The notes under the pieces are model-generated. The model saw nothing but the letters and a program-made list of their open reading frames with translations. It made no database searches and was not told where the DNA came from. DNA of 47,802 nucleotides from Elysia marginata. Lineage: Eukaryota > Mollusca > Gastropoda > Plakobranchidae. A program made the position numbers and the translations under genes. The stretch lies in the NCBI GenBank assembly GCA_019649035.1, contig BMAT01003800.1, positions 31,735 through 79,536 of the forward strand, written 5' to 3'. Positions 11,519 to 22,971 of the stretch are shown here, one piece after another (position 1 is the stretch's first letter; every line of letters starts with the position of its first letter).

Positions 11519-12258
11519 AATCTTTATATGGGGGAACATCAAACTCAAGGCTTTTACGGATGGTCGTCATAGAGCAATGAATGTATTTCACTGAGAACGC
11601 ACATTCGGACAATTTGTTGCTCTACACTGCTTTTTGTTTAAGACACATTCTGCGTTTTTTTTAAATCCCGGATTGACTCACAGCAAGAAACATTGTGTGC
11701 GTGACGAAAAGTTGAAAAAAAAAGTTCTTTAAGATTAGTCGCCCATCAGAACATGAGGCGACCAAAACGTATCATTTCCCTGCCCCTGCGAAAGGATAAG
11801 ATATCTTTACGTTTTTGCAGCAAAAGCTTGAAGATTCTTTGTAAAACACTACATGTAGCTACACAATAAATGACCCCGTTTAGTTTTCCCTAATTTACAT
11901 ATCATTTAAATCAATGTTGCGAAAGGAGTGCAATGTCGAAATGTTCTAACCTATGTTTCAGTTAAGTAGCAAGGCATTGGGTGCCATAGCTACAGTAAGT
12001 CTAAGGTTTAACTCATACCAAAGGCAAGCATTATGACCATATTGACTTTGGGCTTTCTTCAATTGACAGCTCGCTCATCCACTCTTTATTTATTATGCTG
12101 TGGCTGCTTCCACTATTTTAAAGAATTTCTGAAATTATTGTATCAGGCATAACATTATTTTAAATTTGCTCTTTATTGTTTTTTATCCATGGCTAAGTGC
12201 TGATGCCAAACCAAAATTAAATTGATGGTTCTATTTGATTCGATATGGACCACATCTC
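11519..12258. other. Spacer, nothing recognised
   Basis: I noticed no coding frame, array or tRNA-like head. Confidence 0.45.
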
Positions 12259-12408
12259 GATCTTTTCAGAATGCTAGAGTGATGCGCTTAACTAGCTGCT
12301 CCTCTGTGGGTTCTGATGGTACTTTGGTTGGGAATGGCCTGTCGGGGAACCCATGTAAAGCGTTAGAGCACATTAGTGGATAAGCGCTATATAAAAAACG
12401 CTCTTCTT
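12259..12408 (+). mobile_element. SINE family 1, 5'-truncated copy
   Basis: The sequence matches the 3' half of the SINE at 6761-7085, from CAGAATGCTAGAGTGATGCG through GGCCTGTCGGGGAACCCATG to AAGCGCTATATAAAAAACGC. The tRNA head is missing, as expected from incomplete reverse transcription. The flanks GACCACATCTCGA (12248-12260) and GACCATCTCGA (after 12408) look like an imperfect target duplication. Confidence 0.85.
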
Positions 12409-12578
12409 TGACCATCTCGACCAAGTAAACCAGTCACTTCGGATAATGAAAGACCTTTGCTGTGAAAAATCTGTTTTCAGAAGCGAAAAATTAACCTGCT
12501 TCTCTGACTGGCAAGGAGTGCTTACCGACGCTACTCCTGCAAGAAGTAAGATTTTCTCAGCGATTTTCACTTTGTCCT

Positions 12579-12902
12579 TTTCACTTTATGACTGGCTCTG
12601 TGGCCTAGTGGTAAGACACTCGCTCAGAGATCGGGAGGTGCGGGTTCGATCCTCAGCCGAGTCAAACCAAGGACTTTAATGATATGGTATTAGCAGCTGA
12701 TCCGCCAAGTGTCTGGCATTATGGATTTAGTGCGATGTCTGGTCGGCCCGGTGTCAGGATAATGTGACTGGGTGTGGTGTATGCAAGCGCTCCTTACATC
12801 ACAGTGTGGCATCACGCTTTCAATTGTCCCTAGCGCCGTCTCTAACCTTGCAGTTGAAAAGAGACGTTAAAATTCGAACAACCTAACCCGTTTCACTTTA
12901 TG
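12579..12902 (+). mobile_element. tRNA-derived SINE, family 2, full-length copy with perfect target duplication
   Basis: The SINE body is 12591-12890. It is flanked by an exact 12-bp direct repeat, TTTCACTTTATG, at 12579-12590 and 12891-12902, which marks LINE-mediated insertion. The head has box A (TGGCCTAGTGG) and box B (GGGTTCGATCC), as in a tRNA with a long insertion-free D arm. The body contains GTCGGCCCGGTGTCAG, GCAAGCGCTCC and a terminal AGACGTTAAAATTCGAAC. A second copy lies at 47228-47519. The end '...GACGTTAAA...' resembles the 3' ends of SINEs widespread in marine invertebrates. The perfect duplication implies a fairly young insertion. Confidence 0.93.
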
Positions 12903-13961
12903 CCTACGTCTAACCACTTATCATATAAGAGCGAATATCAGACAAAGGGATTGTGACATATTCGATCTAATGAGATATAAAGAGAAAAAGCAAACAATAT
13001 CCGTTTTGGTTTACCAAAACTTGTCTGCTCATGCTGTACAAGGCTGCTGCTTGGTGGTGCTAGCGTCGATGTAGACAATATTGATAGCTAATAAAAAATG
13101 CAAGAGACAAGGACAATGGTATTGCTAATATTTCGGTACTTTTCCAAGATATAAAAATATATAAAACAAAGATTTTGTACCACCCCCTTCCCGAAAAACA
13201 AAGGAAACAAAGTTACAGAAAGTTTCATTTAATCTATATTCAGACCAAGCAGACTGTACACATCTATTCGTGTGCGGTTAACAAACGCAAGCGTTTACAA
13301 TGTTATGCATAGAATCTATTTGAGTTGCGACCAATGAATGCATTGGCCGCTTTTATCTTAAGTTGTTACTTTCACTGTCGTTTTAATAACGTTGACAATC
13401 TAATGAAAATACCGGATTTTTATCTAGAGCCCAATGTTTTCTCCTCCGTCATACGGATTGCAATTCTCGCCGTGGACAAAATCCGGTTTTTCCGGATTTA
13501 ATTAGTTCACAGTCATTTACGAAATGATAAATAGAAAGCATTAACCTCGAATACTGACCAAAGCTTGGGAAGATATCTCAGTGATGCCAACAAGGGGCTT
13601 TGGTATCGGTCTGAGCTCTACAAGTCTAATAAAAATGTTAACGAAACAGAAATTTTTGCTACCTGATTATGCTCTTTTCGATTTTTGTTATTGGGTACTT
13701 ATATCACTAAAAATCGAACGTTTAGTTTGAACTTAAATAGTGAGAGATATATAATGTAAGATAATTTGTGGTAGCTAATATCGAAATAATGAAGGGAGTG
13801 GAGAAATTAACAATGAGTTCTTGATATTGCCCAGTTTTATATGCAATGGCTCCGACCGCACATCAAACAGCGTTATATCAGACCGAAGCAAAGAAGTCTT
13901 TCACTTTTAGTTTCTCATATCGCCCGATTCTGATCTCAAAGAATCTTCATGTCCCCTGCAG
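12903..13961. other. Spacer; one small inverted repeat
   Basis: Nothing coding. Near 13410-13500, ACCGGATTTTT and AAAATCCGGTTTTT form a short inverted repeat about 75 bp apart. This could be a tiny MITE, but no target duplication was seen. Confidence 0.4.
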
Positions 13962-14019
13962 AGATAGGGAGAGAGAGGGACAGAGAGAGAGAGAGAGGGG
14001 GGGGGTGAGAGAGAGACGA
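13962..14019. repeat. (GA)n-rich microsatellite
   Basis: A GA-rich tract interrupted by a run of G. Confidence 0.8.
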
Positions 14020-14268
14020 CGGACAAGATAGGAGATAAGCGACAGATGAATGGAGACCACCCGATTGAAATAAAACCTAGATTAAAACGCATGTTAGGTC
14101 AGGGGGTCATAACTCGGGTGTTGGGGTGGGGGGGGGCCTTTGTACACTTTTTTCCACTTCTTCTTAGTATTGTTAGTCCCCTCTTTTCAATAAATTGAGC
14201 GAACATGTTTTCGGCCGGAAAGTCTTATTTGCTTTTGACCTAACCACGTTGCTGCCTTTCGATAAAAG

Positions 14269-14325
14269 GCGGGGGGGGGGGGGGGNNNNNNNNNNNNNNN
14301 NNNNNNNNNNNNNNNNNNNNNNNNN
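14269..14325. other. Poly-G run followed by a 40-base assembly gap
   Basis: A run of G reaches 14285, then N fills 14286-14325. Sequence content across the gap is unknown. Open frames crossing it are artefacts. Confidence 0.98.
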
Positions 14326-17300
14326 TGACAAGTCATAGATTAACAACGTCAATATCACAACAGCCAGGTCATGGCCATGACGTCACTAACGCCGTGGGTT
14401 TCGATCATGATTGACACAATCTATTACTTGCCTTTGAGAAAATTTTTATTGAACACAGCTGTCTAGATGTAAATGAGGTTAAAGAACTTTCTCATTGCGT
14501 CTTGAATCGGCTTTTCAGAGTTCGTGTTGTTTACTAATACTAACTTTCTCAAACGATAAAATTTTCAAAAATCAAAGAACGAAAGAGGCAAATTACTAAG
14601 GAAGTCGCGATGCCATACCCAGCTTCATCGGATTATATTCTTAATAAGGAAAATCCAGAATTATGTCCAGAGCATGATAATGTATTTCTCACATTGAAAT
14701 AGCAAAGGCACATTTAGGTATGCCTAACCACCTATGCTTAAAATCTAGTAGAATCCTTTTTTTCACTTACAAGCAAACGAATTTGCCATCGAACCTTTTT
14801 TCTGTCACACAAGTAAACACTGCACAAAATTACTGTAGTAGCTGTCATGATGACAGTTTATAAGGTACATTTTTTTGAGAAGTTGTTTTATGGTTGATTC
14901 GTTTTTTTCCTTTACTCAATGAAGATACGTGTACATTAATTCTACATAACACTTTAAATAATACTCTATAAAACTTTCCAATGTAGTTTCCTAATACTTT
15001 CCGTTCTTCTTCTTGTCACACGCGCCTTTAAAAACAGAGAGAGCAAAAAAAATAAAAACCAACCCATAACAAAATCTTCTGTATTGCATTTGCCTTTCTC
15101 CCTGGGTTATTATCAGTGTTATGATTGTTTGTTTCACTTATTCCTATGCCTGAAATACATGAAGTAAAAGAATCTGCACAAAACTTTCTTCACGCTTATT
15201 TTTTTTTTTTTTTTGTAAGCTTCAATCAGATAGGCTCTTAACTTGGGATTTTCTTTCAAAGGCAACTATTCGCCTCGGATGATCTCTGCTATTTTATGAC
15301 ACACAGACACGTTTAATGTTGGTGCATTTATTTTCTGAACTTGATAAAATCGATAGCTAGACAGAGCCTAGTGTTGTGATATGGAGCATGACTGAACAGT
15401 GAACAGGTCAAGGGCGGTAAACTGTTGCCCAACTTTTATTGAGAGGAAATAAATGCCGTGCATAACCTTGTAAATACACTGTGCGTTATGGTGCGTTGAT
15501 GGAAAACTGTAGTAAGCAGCTGCGTTGAGAAATAATTTCAATAATCTTATAAAAACCCTTCTAAAGTCGCTGACCATGGTTTTGTTTCGAATAGGACGTA
15601 AGTAATAAATATTTGAAGGGTTTTGTCAAATAGCCTACAATAAAAATCATGCTACCAAAGGCCTTGTGCCGAAAGGATTTCTTCTCATTTGATAAAAACC
15701 TATGTAGAGATTAGCGACATACGAAGGGATTCATCAGACTTTCTCTAACAATATTGAAATTCAAACTGAACTTCACCTTCTCTATTCAGAATAGAAGTTC
15801 ATCGGCCCAAGTTTTTCTAAGGACTTCCTACATATAACAGATAAATACAAGTTACATCAATCTAATTAAGACAGTCGATAATATTTCTGAGTAAAAAGCC
15901 TATTTTATAAATTTACAAAATTCTAGAGCTTTTGAGACCTGATGGCTTTCTGCACATTAGAGAAAACGCTATCAATTGTCAACTTAAAAAAAAAAGTACA
16001 ATAGCATCACAGAAAATCTGTGCAGACTACCCCCGTAGGCTAACAAACTTACACTCCTTTTTCACATATTGGCGGTATGATTAATTCGACAGGGGAAATG
16101 GTTCATTAGTTCACAAACAATTTCCTGCCTGTAATGTATTATCGACTACCCTGTAATTGCATGGCTGATACATGAAGTGATTTTGATTCACTCTATTAAA
16201 TTATAGGACTGGGTAATACATTCCATATTGGCAACGCGGGGCAGACCTGCTGAACACTCCTAAAAAGTTGAAAAGATTTGTAATATTTTCCAAATTTTAG
16301 CTTAAAAAAAAAAGAAAATGGTTACTGTCAAAGCATGACATTACTGACGTGGACCTACGTCATCAGGGCCTGCAAGTTATACGGAGAACTTTAGAAGTTC
16401 AATTTTCACCCGGACATCTAACTTGCTCAATAATATTGAGCGTCATTGTCAATAAACATGATAAATGTAACAAGCTGGGCCATAAATTAAAGATTCGTAG
16501 ATTATTCTAATCTTTTTGCGTCTGTCAAACTGGATAATCATATTCATGTTCATTTTTCAAGAAACACATGAAGCAAAGTGATAATGCTTTTATTTTTGTA
16601 TTTGATTACAAGAAAGCGACAACTTCAAAGGGAAGAGCGAAACCGGCATTTGTATTTTCGTTACTGGTCAATGTAAAAGAAACAAGATTTAATGACTAGA
16701 AGGTGCGGGGCATTCTGTACTTGATTTCTTTTTTCTGAACCTTTTCAATCTCTCAATATTTTTTAATGCCAAAATTAATCTCCATAGATGTTTGCTCCAC
16801 ACCAGAACAAAATAATAGAGAAATGTCAGTTTGCCATGATACAGCAAAGACTGATGAGAGGCAAAAAGCACCACACACACATACACACACCACAACCGAA
16901 AGATAAATTCATAACATAAAAATAAGAGTATATGAAAAAAAAACTGCAAGGTTCGACGATGTTCTATAGGTAACATGGAACACCCGTGCGAGCTAATGGG
17001 TTCCTGTTTATTGATCAAACATTCTATACCCCTTTCTGTTGAGTAAACAAGAGTTCAAATGTTTCGATTCACTTTACTTGATTATGAAATATTACATAAA
17101 CTTATTAATTAAAATCAATCTTGCCAGCGACTCAATAATCCATGCAAATTTAATAGTGCTATAGGAGACAATAATCACCGATTTGCAAGTGTTTCAAGAA
17201 ACATTAAAAAAACCATAGTTTTTATCAATCTCTTTCTCGTCCATCTTTATTGAAAATTTATATTGTAAGGATTACTTTTCCATGGATTGTATAACCGAAC

Positions 17301-17770
17301 TTAAACATATCAATCTTTTACCACATTGTGCTCTATTATACTAAACCAAATTTGCAATTGCGTAATTACCTTTCATAGTTATTTATACACCCACGTCAGT
17401 ACAAACAATATTTTGAGTTATTATTTGCCCTAATTATTATTTAAAAGCAAACAAAATTGGAAGGACTATAAGAACTGTATAGTTCTGTTTGGTATGTGGT
17501 TAAATCACGGCAATTTGGGAAGCCTGCTAAGATATTGGTTTAGGTTTACCGCTTTTGATGAGTTTATGCTCACACCCCATTGGATGTTAAATATGACTTC
17601 CGATAGCTGTGAAGAAATTTTCAGCAAAAATTTTATCTTAGGCTTGTCAAGTAGGATTTCAGTAGTTTTTTTTCCGTTTCTTTAGGTGTTCATATTTTTT
17701 AATGTTAAAAGAAAAAAAACGCATTCAAAAATCTTCTTTTCCTCTTTAAAGTATCTTACAAAAAACATGG
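14326..17770. other. Long non-coding stretch, nothing recognised
   Basis: AT-rich throughout. The longest frame (109 codons on the - strand, 16689-17018) is hydrophobic, crosses a CA repeat near 16872-16890 and has no recognisable motif. I see no SINE heads, arrays or splice-bounded coding patches. Confidence 0.5.
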
Positions 17771-18087
17771 ATTATAGTCTTCCACCGCCGAAGGCAGTCT
17801 CAAGACTTAAATTACATATTTCCCTCAGCACTCCAATGCACACCAAAGCAAATTAAACTCATATTTCAGAGCATTGCGGCACGTCTGCCTATTAGGTGCT
17901 CAAATACTAACATTCTACAAATTTCAAACACTGCCTTTAGCCAGCTACCCATTTTACAGGTGGGTGGACTGAGGAAAGTGTGGATAAGTTGCTTTCCTAA
18001 AACAGTCACAACATGCATCTTGGTTGGGAACCGAACCCGAGACCGCCGGAACTCCAACGCGCTAACCACTGAGCCACGCTGCTCCAC
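17771..18087 (-). mobile_element. tRNA-derived SINE, family 3, copy 1
   Basis: Read on the - strand, it starts with a tRNA-like head: box A GTGGCTCAGTGG and box B GGGTTCGGTTCCC (genomic 18026-18040). A body follows with CACCTGTAAAATGGGTAGCT and CTTGAGACTGCCTTCGGCGG, ending in a TATAATCC-type terminus. A second copy on the same strand lies at 45115-45424 and aligns along the whole length. The segment CACCTGTAAAATGGG is reminiscent of the motif downstream of the core in MIR-type SINEs; that resemblance is an observation, not a homology claim. No clear target duplication was found. Confidence 0.85.
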
Positions 18088-18310
18088 AACTTTAATTAAT
18101 TTACCAACACAAAACTTTCAATGCTAAAAACAACAACTCAACAGCTGAAAGTTTCCATTAACTTATACATCGAAGTCTTGAAGTCCGGGAGGTAGAAGTT
18201 TCTCTCAATCTGTGGAACAAAAGGTGCAAGGCTCTCATAGAATAACAGTACATGACAGGGATTAACCTGATTATGTGGGATAACTGGATGACAAAAGTAT
18301 CAGTTCTAAT

Positions 18311-18352
18311 TCTCTCTCTCTCTCTATCTCTATCTCTCTCTCACTCACTCTC

Positions 18353-18405
<53 letters not shown>

Positions 18406-18409
18406 CTTA
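18311..18409. repeat. (TC)n microsatellite
   Basis: An imperfect TC tract of about 100 bp with TATC and CACT interruptions. Confidence 0.95.
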
Positions 18410-19671
18410 TTTTCTTTGATTTTTTATTGCGCAGATGGGCCTTCATATTATACATACTTGCATTTTCAAGAAAAACCCGTAAACTGTTTGTGTTAATACT
18501 TTTTTGTCTACAGTGTGTTTTCTTTTTAGATCCCCGTTGACGCTATTGTCAATACAATTTTATGTTATTTAATTTTTCTAAGAATCCCTTAGATTGTTTC
18601 CAGAAAAGTTCTGCTAATCTTGTGAAAATCTAATTCCCCATTAGTAAATAATTGTATGGGTAACAGGTGATATAAATTCCACAATCTTTTCTGGTCTTCA
18701 CCTTTCGAACGGTTACATCAAACTTTTAACATACCCATTCTGTTTTGTTTATTTTTCGTCTGTTTCTGTTTATGGATATTGTATACTTAACTGCGGTCAA
18801 TAACAAAATTTTTAAATAAAAACAAGGTTTTTGAAAGTAGGATTCATTACTTTCAATTATGATCATTGTGCGCTATGGCAAATGCATCTACATGTAGTTT
18901 CATGCTGTTGCCAAAATGGTAGTAGGTGTTAAGACAAACAGTGCCGTACAGGCGAAATTTGTCAAAGACCAACTCAAATTGTTTAAGAACGATTATTGGG
19001 TTTCTTTTGGAAACGTTAATGTCGGTCGAAATGCTGTGAATGTAATGGAACTTTAGACCTCGGCATTGATAGAAAAAATGGAACAGAGCCGTCCAAAATA
19101 TTCTTGCTTTTTTATCTATTTCCCAATGTTTTAAATGACATTATTAATTCTTCCAGCGCCATTCCTTAGGTAGCCCAGCTTGTCGGAAATTTCTTCTTTA
19201 TTTTAAATTATTTTAATACTAGTTTTGTTTTAACGGATTATAAACATGTCAAAGAGCAATTTTTGCCTTTTTTCGTCGTAGTAAAAATAAGAAATATAAC
19301 GTTTATTGTCAACGTCTACAACCACTTTGTATATAATACATGAAAAATGTTGCACCATAAACTCGTTGTACATTTTATGTTCGTTATAATTCAGTACAAA
19401 AACATAAATGGCAATGCTTAATGAATCAAATTACACAAGAAGCTGTCTTTTTAAAGAGAAGCAAAAAAAAAAAAACAACTAAAAAAACAAATTCACAACT
19501 GGCTTATTCTACGAGAAGCAAAACGTGTTCAGAGGCATTCTGTTGGCTAGACGTAGACTGGTTATTAATGGCCCCTTCTTTTATAATCTAAACACCTAGT
19601 GAAGAAGTGATTGTGTTTTAAAAAAAAGAAAATAAAAGAAGAAGAATAGGAAGAAAATGAAGAAGTAAGAG
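18410..19671. other. Spacer, nothing recognised
   Basis: AT-rich DNA with short homopolymers only. Confidence 0.5.
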
Positions 19672-19675
19672 AGGA

Positions 19676-19738
<63 letters not shown>

Positions 19739-19742
19739 AGGA
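19672..19742. repeat. (GA)n/(GATA)n microsatellite
   Basis: A GATA start followed by GA dinucleotides. Serine/leucine-rich frames over it are artefacts of the repeat. Confidence 0.95.
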
Positions 19743-20022
19743 AAAAATAAAGGATAAAAAAGTGGAAGCTTTCTGAGATAGATTGTGAGGCTTCAAGACC
19801 AAATGACGCAACTCTGCACAATGTGTACCTTGTCTTACCTTCTACATCGGATTTTTTAGGTCTTCTGCGTCCCCTCGTCCTCCCATCCCTATTTACTTTC
19901 TCATTCTTTCCTTATTCCCACTTCCTCTGGTCTTGTCCCCGCCTTTGTCTCTGTGACTCCTGTTTCTCTTTGTCCTTCTGTCTGCCACTCTCCTCCCCCT
20001 CTGTCTGTTTTTTTCTGTTTTT

Positions 20023-20177
20023 ACAGAGTTTAAGCAGCAACGCGTGAGTATGACGCGAACGTCTGTGGGTCTATTTTTAGAAACTGGTTTCATTATTTTT
20101 ATAGTTTCCTCAATCTGCTTTCCCGATTTTCACGTACGCGTAGTGCGACACGGTGCGTGTGCTAAAGGTCTCTATTA
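20023..20177 (-). mobile_element. Harbinger-like MITE, copy 2 (inverted)
   Basis: This is the reverse complement of the element at 11363-11518, flanked by TTA on both sides (20021-20023 region and 20175-20177 region). Differences from copy 1 are mostly single substitutions plus a short variable patch. See copy 1 for the superfamily argument. Confidence 0.7.
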
Positions 20178-21250
20178 TCCCTTTCCCTCCTTCTCTACAC
20201 TGTCTATTGAGACAGAGGCGGCAGAAAGACATCTAGTTCTGAGAGTAACAAAGATCATTCTTTAATATAGTGAATCGCGAGGACAAACAGTAATCATACT
20301 GTTGATTTGGAATAGTATGGAAAAGAGAAAAAGACATTTGTTTTTTAAAGTGGTTTAGTCAAAATTTATCACATCCAATTTAAAGAAAAGGTTTAAAAAC
20401 TTCTGATAAATTTTATTTTCTTCTACCATATGCCCAACCAATATAGTAACTACACAACAGCAACGAAAACAGCGCTATAATGTTACTAACTTTAATATGA
20501 CACGAACAATAAAGTTAAATTATGAAGCGCCGAAGCCACGGCTTTGCCACTCACCATACAGATTGAAATTCCACACTTCTTAAATTCAATCAGGGATGCT
20601 CGAAACCATGAAGGGTGTCCTTAAAAGTGCGTAATAAAAGTAGGCAGCAATATTTTAATTTATCCCTCCTTGAAACTTAAAGATCAGTGCCACGTAGAGG
20701 AATGAAAAGTAATATAGTGGGGGAATGTTTCAAGCCCTATTGATTTTTACTTAAAAGTTCTTCAATCATGATTCATTGAAACGTGAGGTCAGCGACCATA
20801 ATTGTAAGTTAAACGCTGATCTTTCCGAATCGATCTATAGCCCCACTTTGAGATGTTAAACTCAACAGCAGTATCGAATAAAGGTCGAAAGAAAAAACGA
20901 CTGAACTGATGTTGCATTTGGTCTGACTATGGCAGCTTTAATCAAGTGTTGGTTACGTTTATTGCATTGAAGCAGATGATCGTCATTAAAAAACAACCGT
21001 TCCAGAACTTTAAACCCGCAAACTATGACTATTTACTTGATAAAACACTGCCGAAGTCTAATGCTCCCTGTTTTCTGACTTGCATGCAGTTTTGCCTTTG
21101 GTTATGAAAGAAGATGGGACGAAATACTGACCTTTTATTATGTTTTGTTAGAAGATAACATTCGTATACCGTATAGTCTGTGCATCAGCGGTGCTCCTAT
21201 ATTTATTTTTTAAAACCCAAACCCTTAAGTCCAATGTAAGGCAATCATTT
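20178..21250. other. Spacer, nothing coding
   Basis: Contains a 46-bp segment (20448-20494) that recurs at 23823-23869. Otherwise AT-rich with no recognised feature. Confidence 0.45.
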
Positions 21251-21716
21251 CAGCGACAGTCTCACTTAGAGGGTTTCGTAGATTATTCTTTTAGGCGGTA
21301 CTATCTAATCGAAGGTATCGTAGATTATTCTTTCAGGCAACATTTAATTTTTAGGTGTCGTAGATTATTCTTTCAGGCAACATTAGGTGTCGTAGATTAT
21401 TCTTTCAGGCAACATTAGGTGTCGTAGATTATTCTTTCAGTCGACATTATCTAATCGAAAGTATCGTAGGTTTTTAGGCAGCATTATCTAGTCGAAGTGT
21501 CGTAGGTTTTTAGGCGATATTATTTAATCGAAGGTATCGTAGATTATTCTTTTAAGCGACATTATCTAATCGAAGGTATCGTAGGTCATTTTAAGCGACA
21601 TTATCTAATCGAAGGTATCGTAAATTATTCTTTAAAGCGACATTATCTAATGGAAGGTATGGTAGATTATTCTTTTAAGCGACATTATCTAATCGAAGGT
21701 ATCGTAGATTATGCGC
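21251..21716 (+). repeat. Minisatellite, about twelve copies, mixed unit lengths
   Basis: The anchor GGTATCGTAGATTATTC or a variant occurs twelve times. Long units of about 42 bp carry a following TTTTAAGCGACATTATCTAA-type segment. A central group (about 21355-21450) has short 32-bp units with TTTCAGGCAACATTAG instead. Two further units have GTAGGTTTTTAGGC. The mixture suggests local unit expansion inside an older array. Several units are free of stop codons in one frame, but nothing suggests a protein. Confidence 0.92.
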
Positions 21717-22149
21717 TAGCTCTGACTTGTTCAAGGACGTAGTAAAAAAATCCGCTTAGAATAGAGATTACGCTTAAATGAATTCAGCATGAATCTTTAT
21801 CTCGGTGTTCTAAATGCAATCATTACAAAGAAGAAGTAATGAAATATTGGTTTGTAAAGATCTGGCATGAAGTGAAAAGCCTTTACGAAGCTCAAAAGAA
21901 AAGGAACCACTTGAGGTTGTCACACAGTAGCAATTTCTGCACCTTCTTTCACGGTGTACAGAAAGCGCTGTCTGAATGCAGGCTGGAATAAAGAGTATCG
22001 TTTGAAGATAGTCTTTTCAATCAAGCTAGGCTGAACAAAACGATCTGAAACTTAATGCAGCTGTATGATAAACAAAGAAAAAACTATATCTTTAATAAAT
22101 GGATAGATGGATATGTGGGTAAGTAGAGAGGTGCATACATGAACAGCCA

Positions 22150-22150
<1 letters not shown>
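21717..22150. other. Spacer, nothing recognised
   Basis: No coding frame or repeat noticed. Confidence 0.45.
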
Positions 22151-22202
<52 letters not shown>

Positions 22203-22226
22203 AGGCAGAGAGAAAGGCAGAGAGAC
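22151..22226. repeat. (GA)n microsatellite
   Basis: A perfect GA core with GGCAGA variants at the right end. Confidence 0.95.
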
Positions 22227-22348
22227 GCATTAAAAATTATAGATTTGCAGATAGACAGATAGATAACCATCACGTTGAGTGTATTGTTAGATACCAGATA
22301 CAATATAAATAATAATATTTACAGACTTATTCATAGATAAGTAGATAG

Positions 22349-22352
<4 letters not shown>

Positions 22353-22382
<30 letters not shown>
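22353..22382. repeat. (GATA)n microsatellite
   Basis: About seven GATA units. Confidence 0.9.
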
Positions 22383-22785
22383 TGCACAAGAGAGAAGAAA
22401 AGAATTGCGCCCTAGACGTGTCACTTGGATGGTATAAAAGAAGGCCAATACAGAGTTGGACCTCAGATCGATGAAGAAACTCGAATGCCACAAAAACCAT
22501 AATGGAGATAGACAACGATTGTTTCGGTTCATCGATGTTGTTTGAAAGTTTAGATACACAGAGGTCAAAGGACGTCGGCCATAATGAACTGACTTAACTT
22601 TCAGTTACAAAACAAAAACCGAAAGAAGAAAACAAACCAAAAGATTTGTAAGTAAAGAAACATAACTGCTTTAAAGATTGTACAGCAGAAGGTGAAAAAA
22701 TCTAAATCTAGTTTGCCGCTAAAATAACGAATGGGTTAAGAGCAATTTTTTTTAAATCAGTAGAATAAAGAAACTTTAGAGCACG

Positions 22786-22786
22786 A

Positions 22787-22828
<42 letters not shown>
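22786..22828. repeat. (GA)n microsatellite
   Basis: About twenty GA units. Confidence 0.95.
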
Positions 22829-22830
<2 letters not shown>

Positions 22831-22879
22831 TTTGGGGTGAAGAAAACATAGATATAACATGGCATTGAATATTGCCAGG

Positions 22880-22886
22880 GAGAGAG

Positions 22887-22971
<85 letters not shown>
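22880..22971. repeat. Compound (GA)n(GATA)n(GA)n(G)n microsatellite
   Basis: A GA start, about twelve GATA units, about nineteen GA units and a G run. Confidence 0.95.

Noticed and set aside
12446-12679. 77-codon + strand frame
   Set aside because: It runs into the SINE head and is not protein-like.
16689-17018. 109-codon frame on the - strand
   Set aside because: It is hydrophobic, crosses a CA repeat and lacks any recognised motif or splice support; chance is the best explanation.
17866-18087. 73-codon - strand frame beginning at a tRNA-like sequence
   Set aside because: It is the family-3 SINE read as protein.
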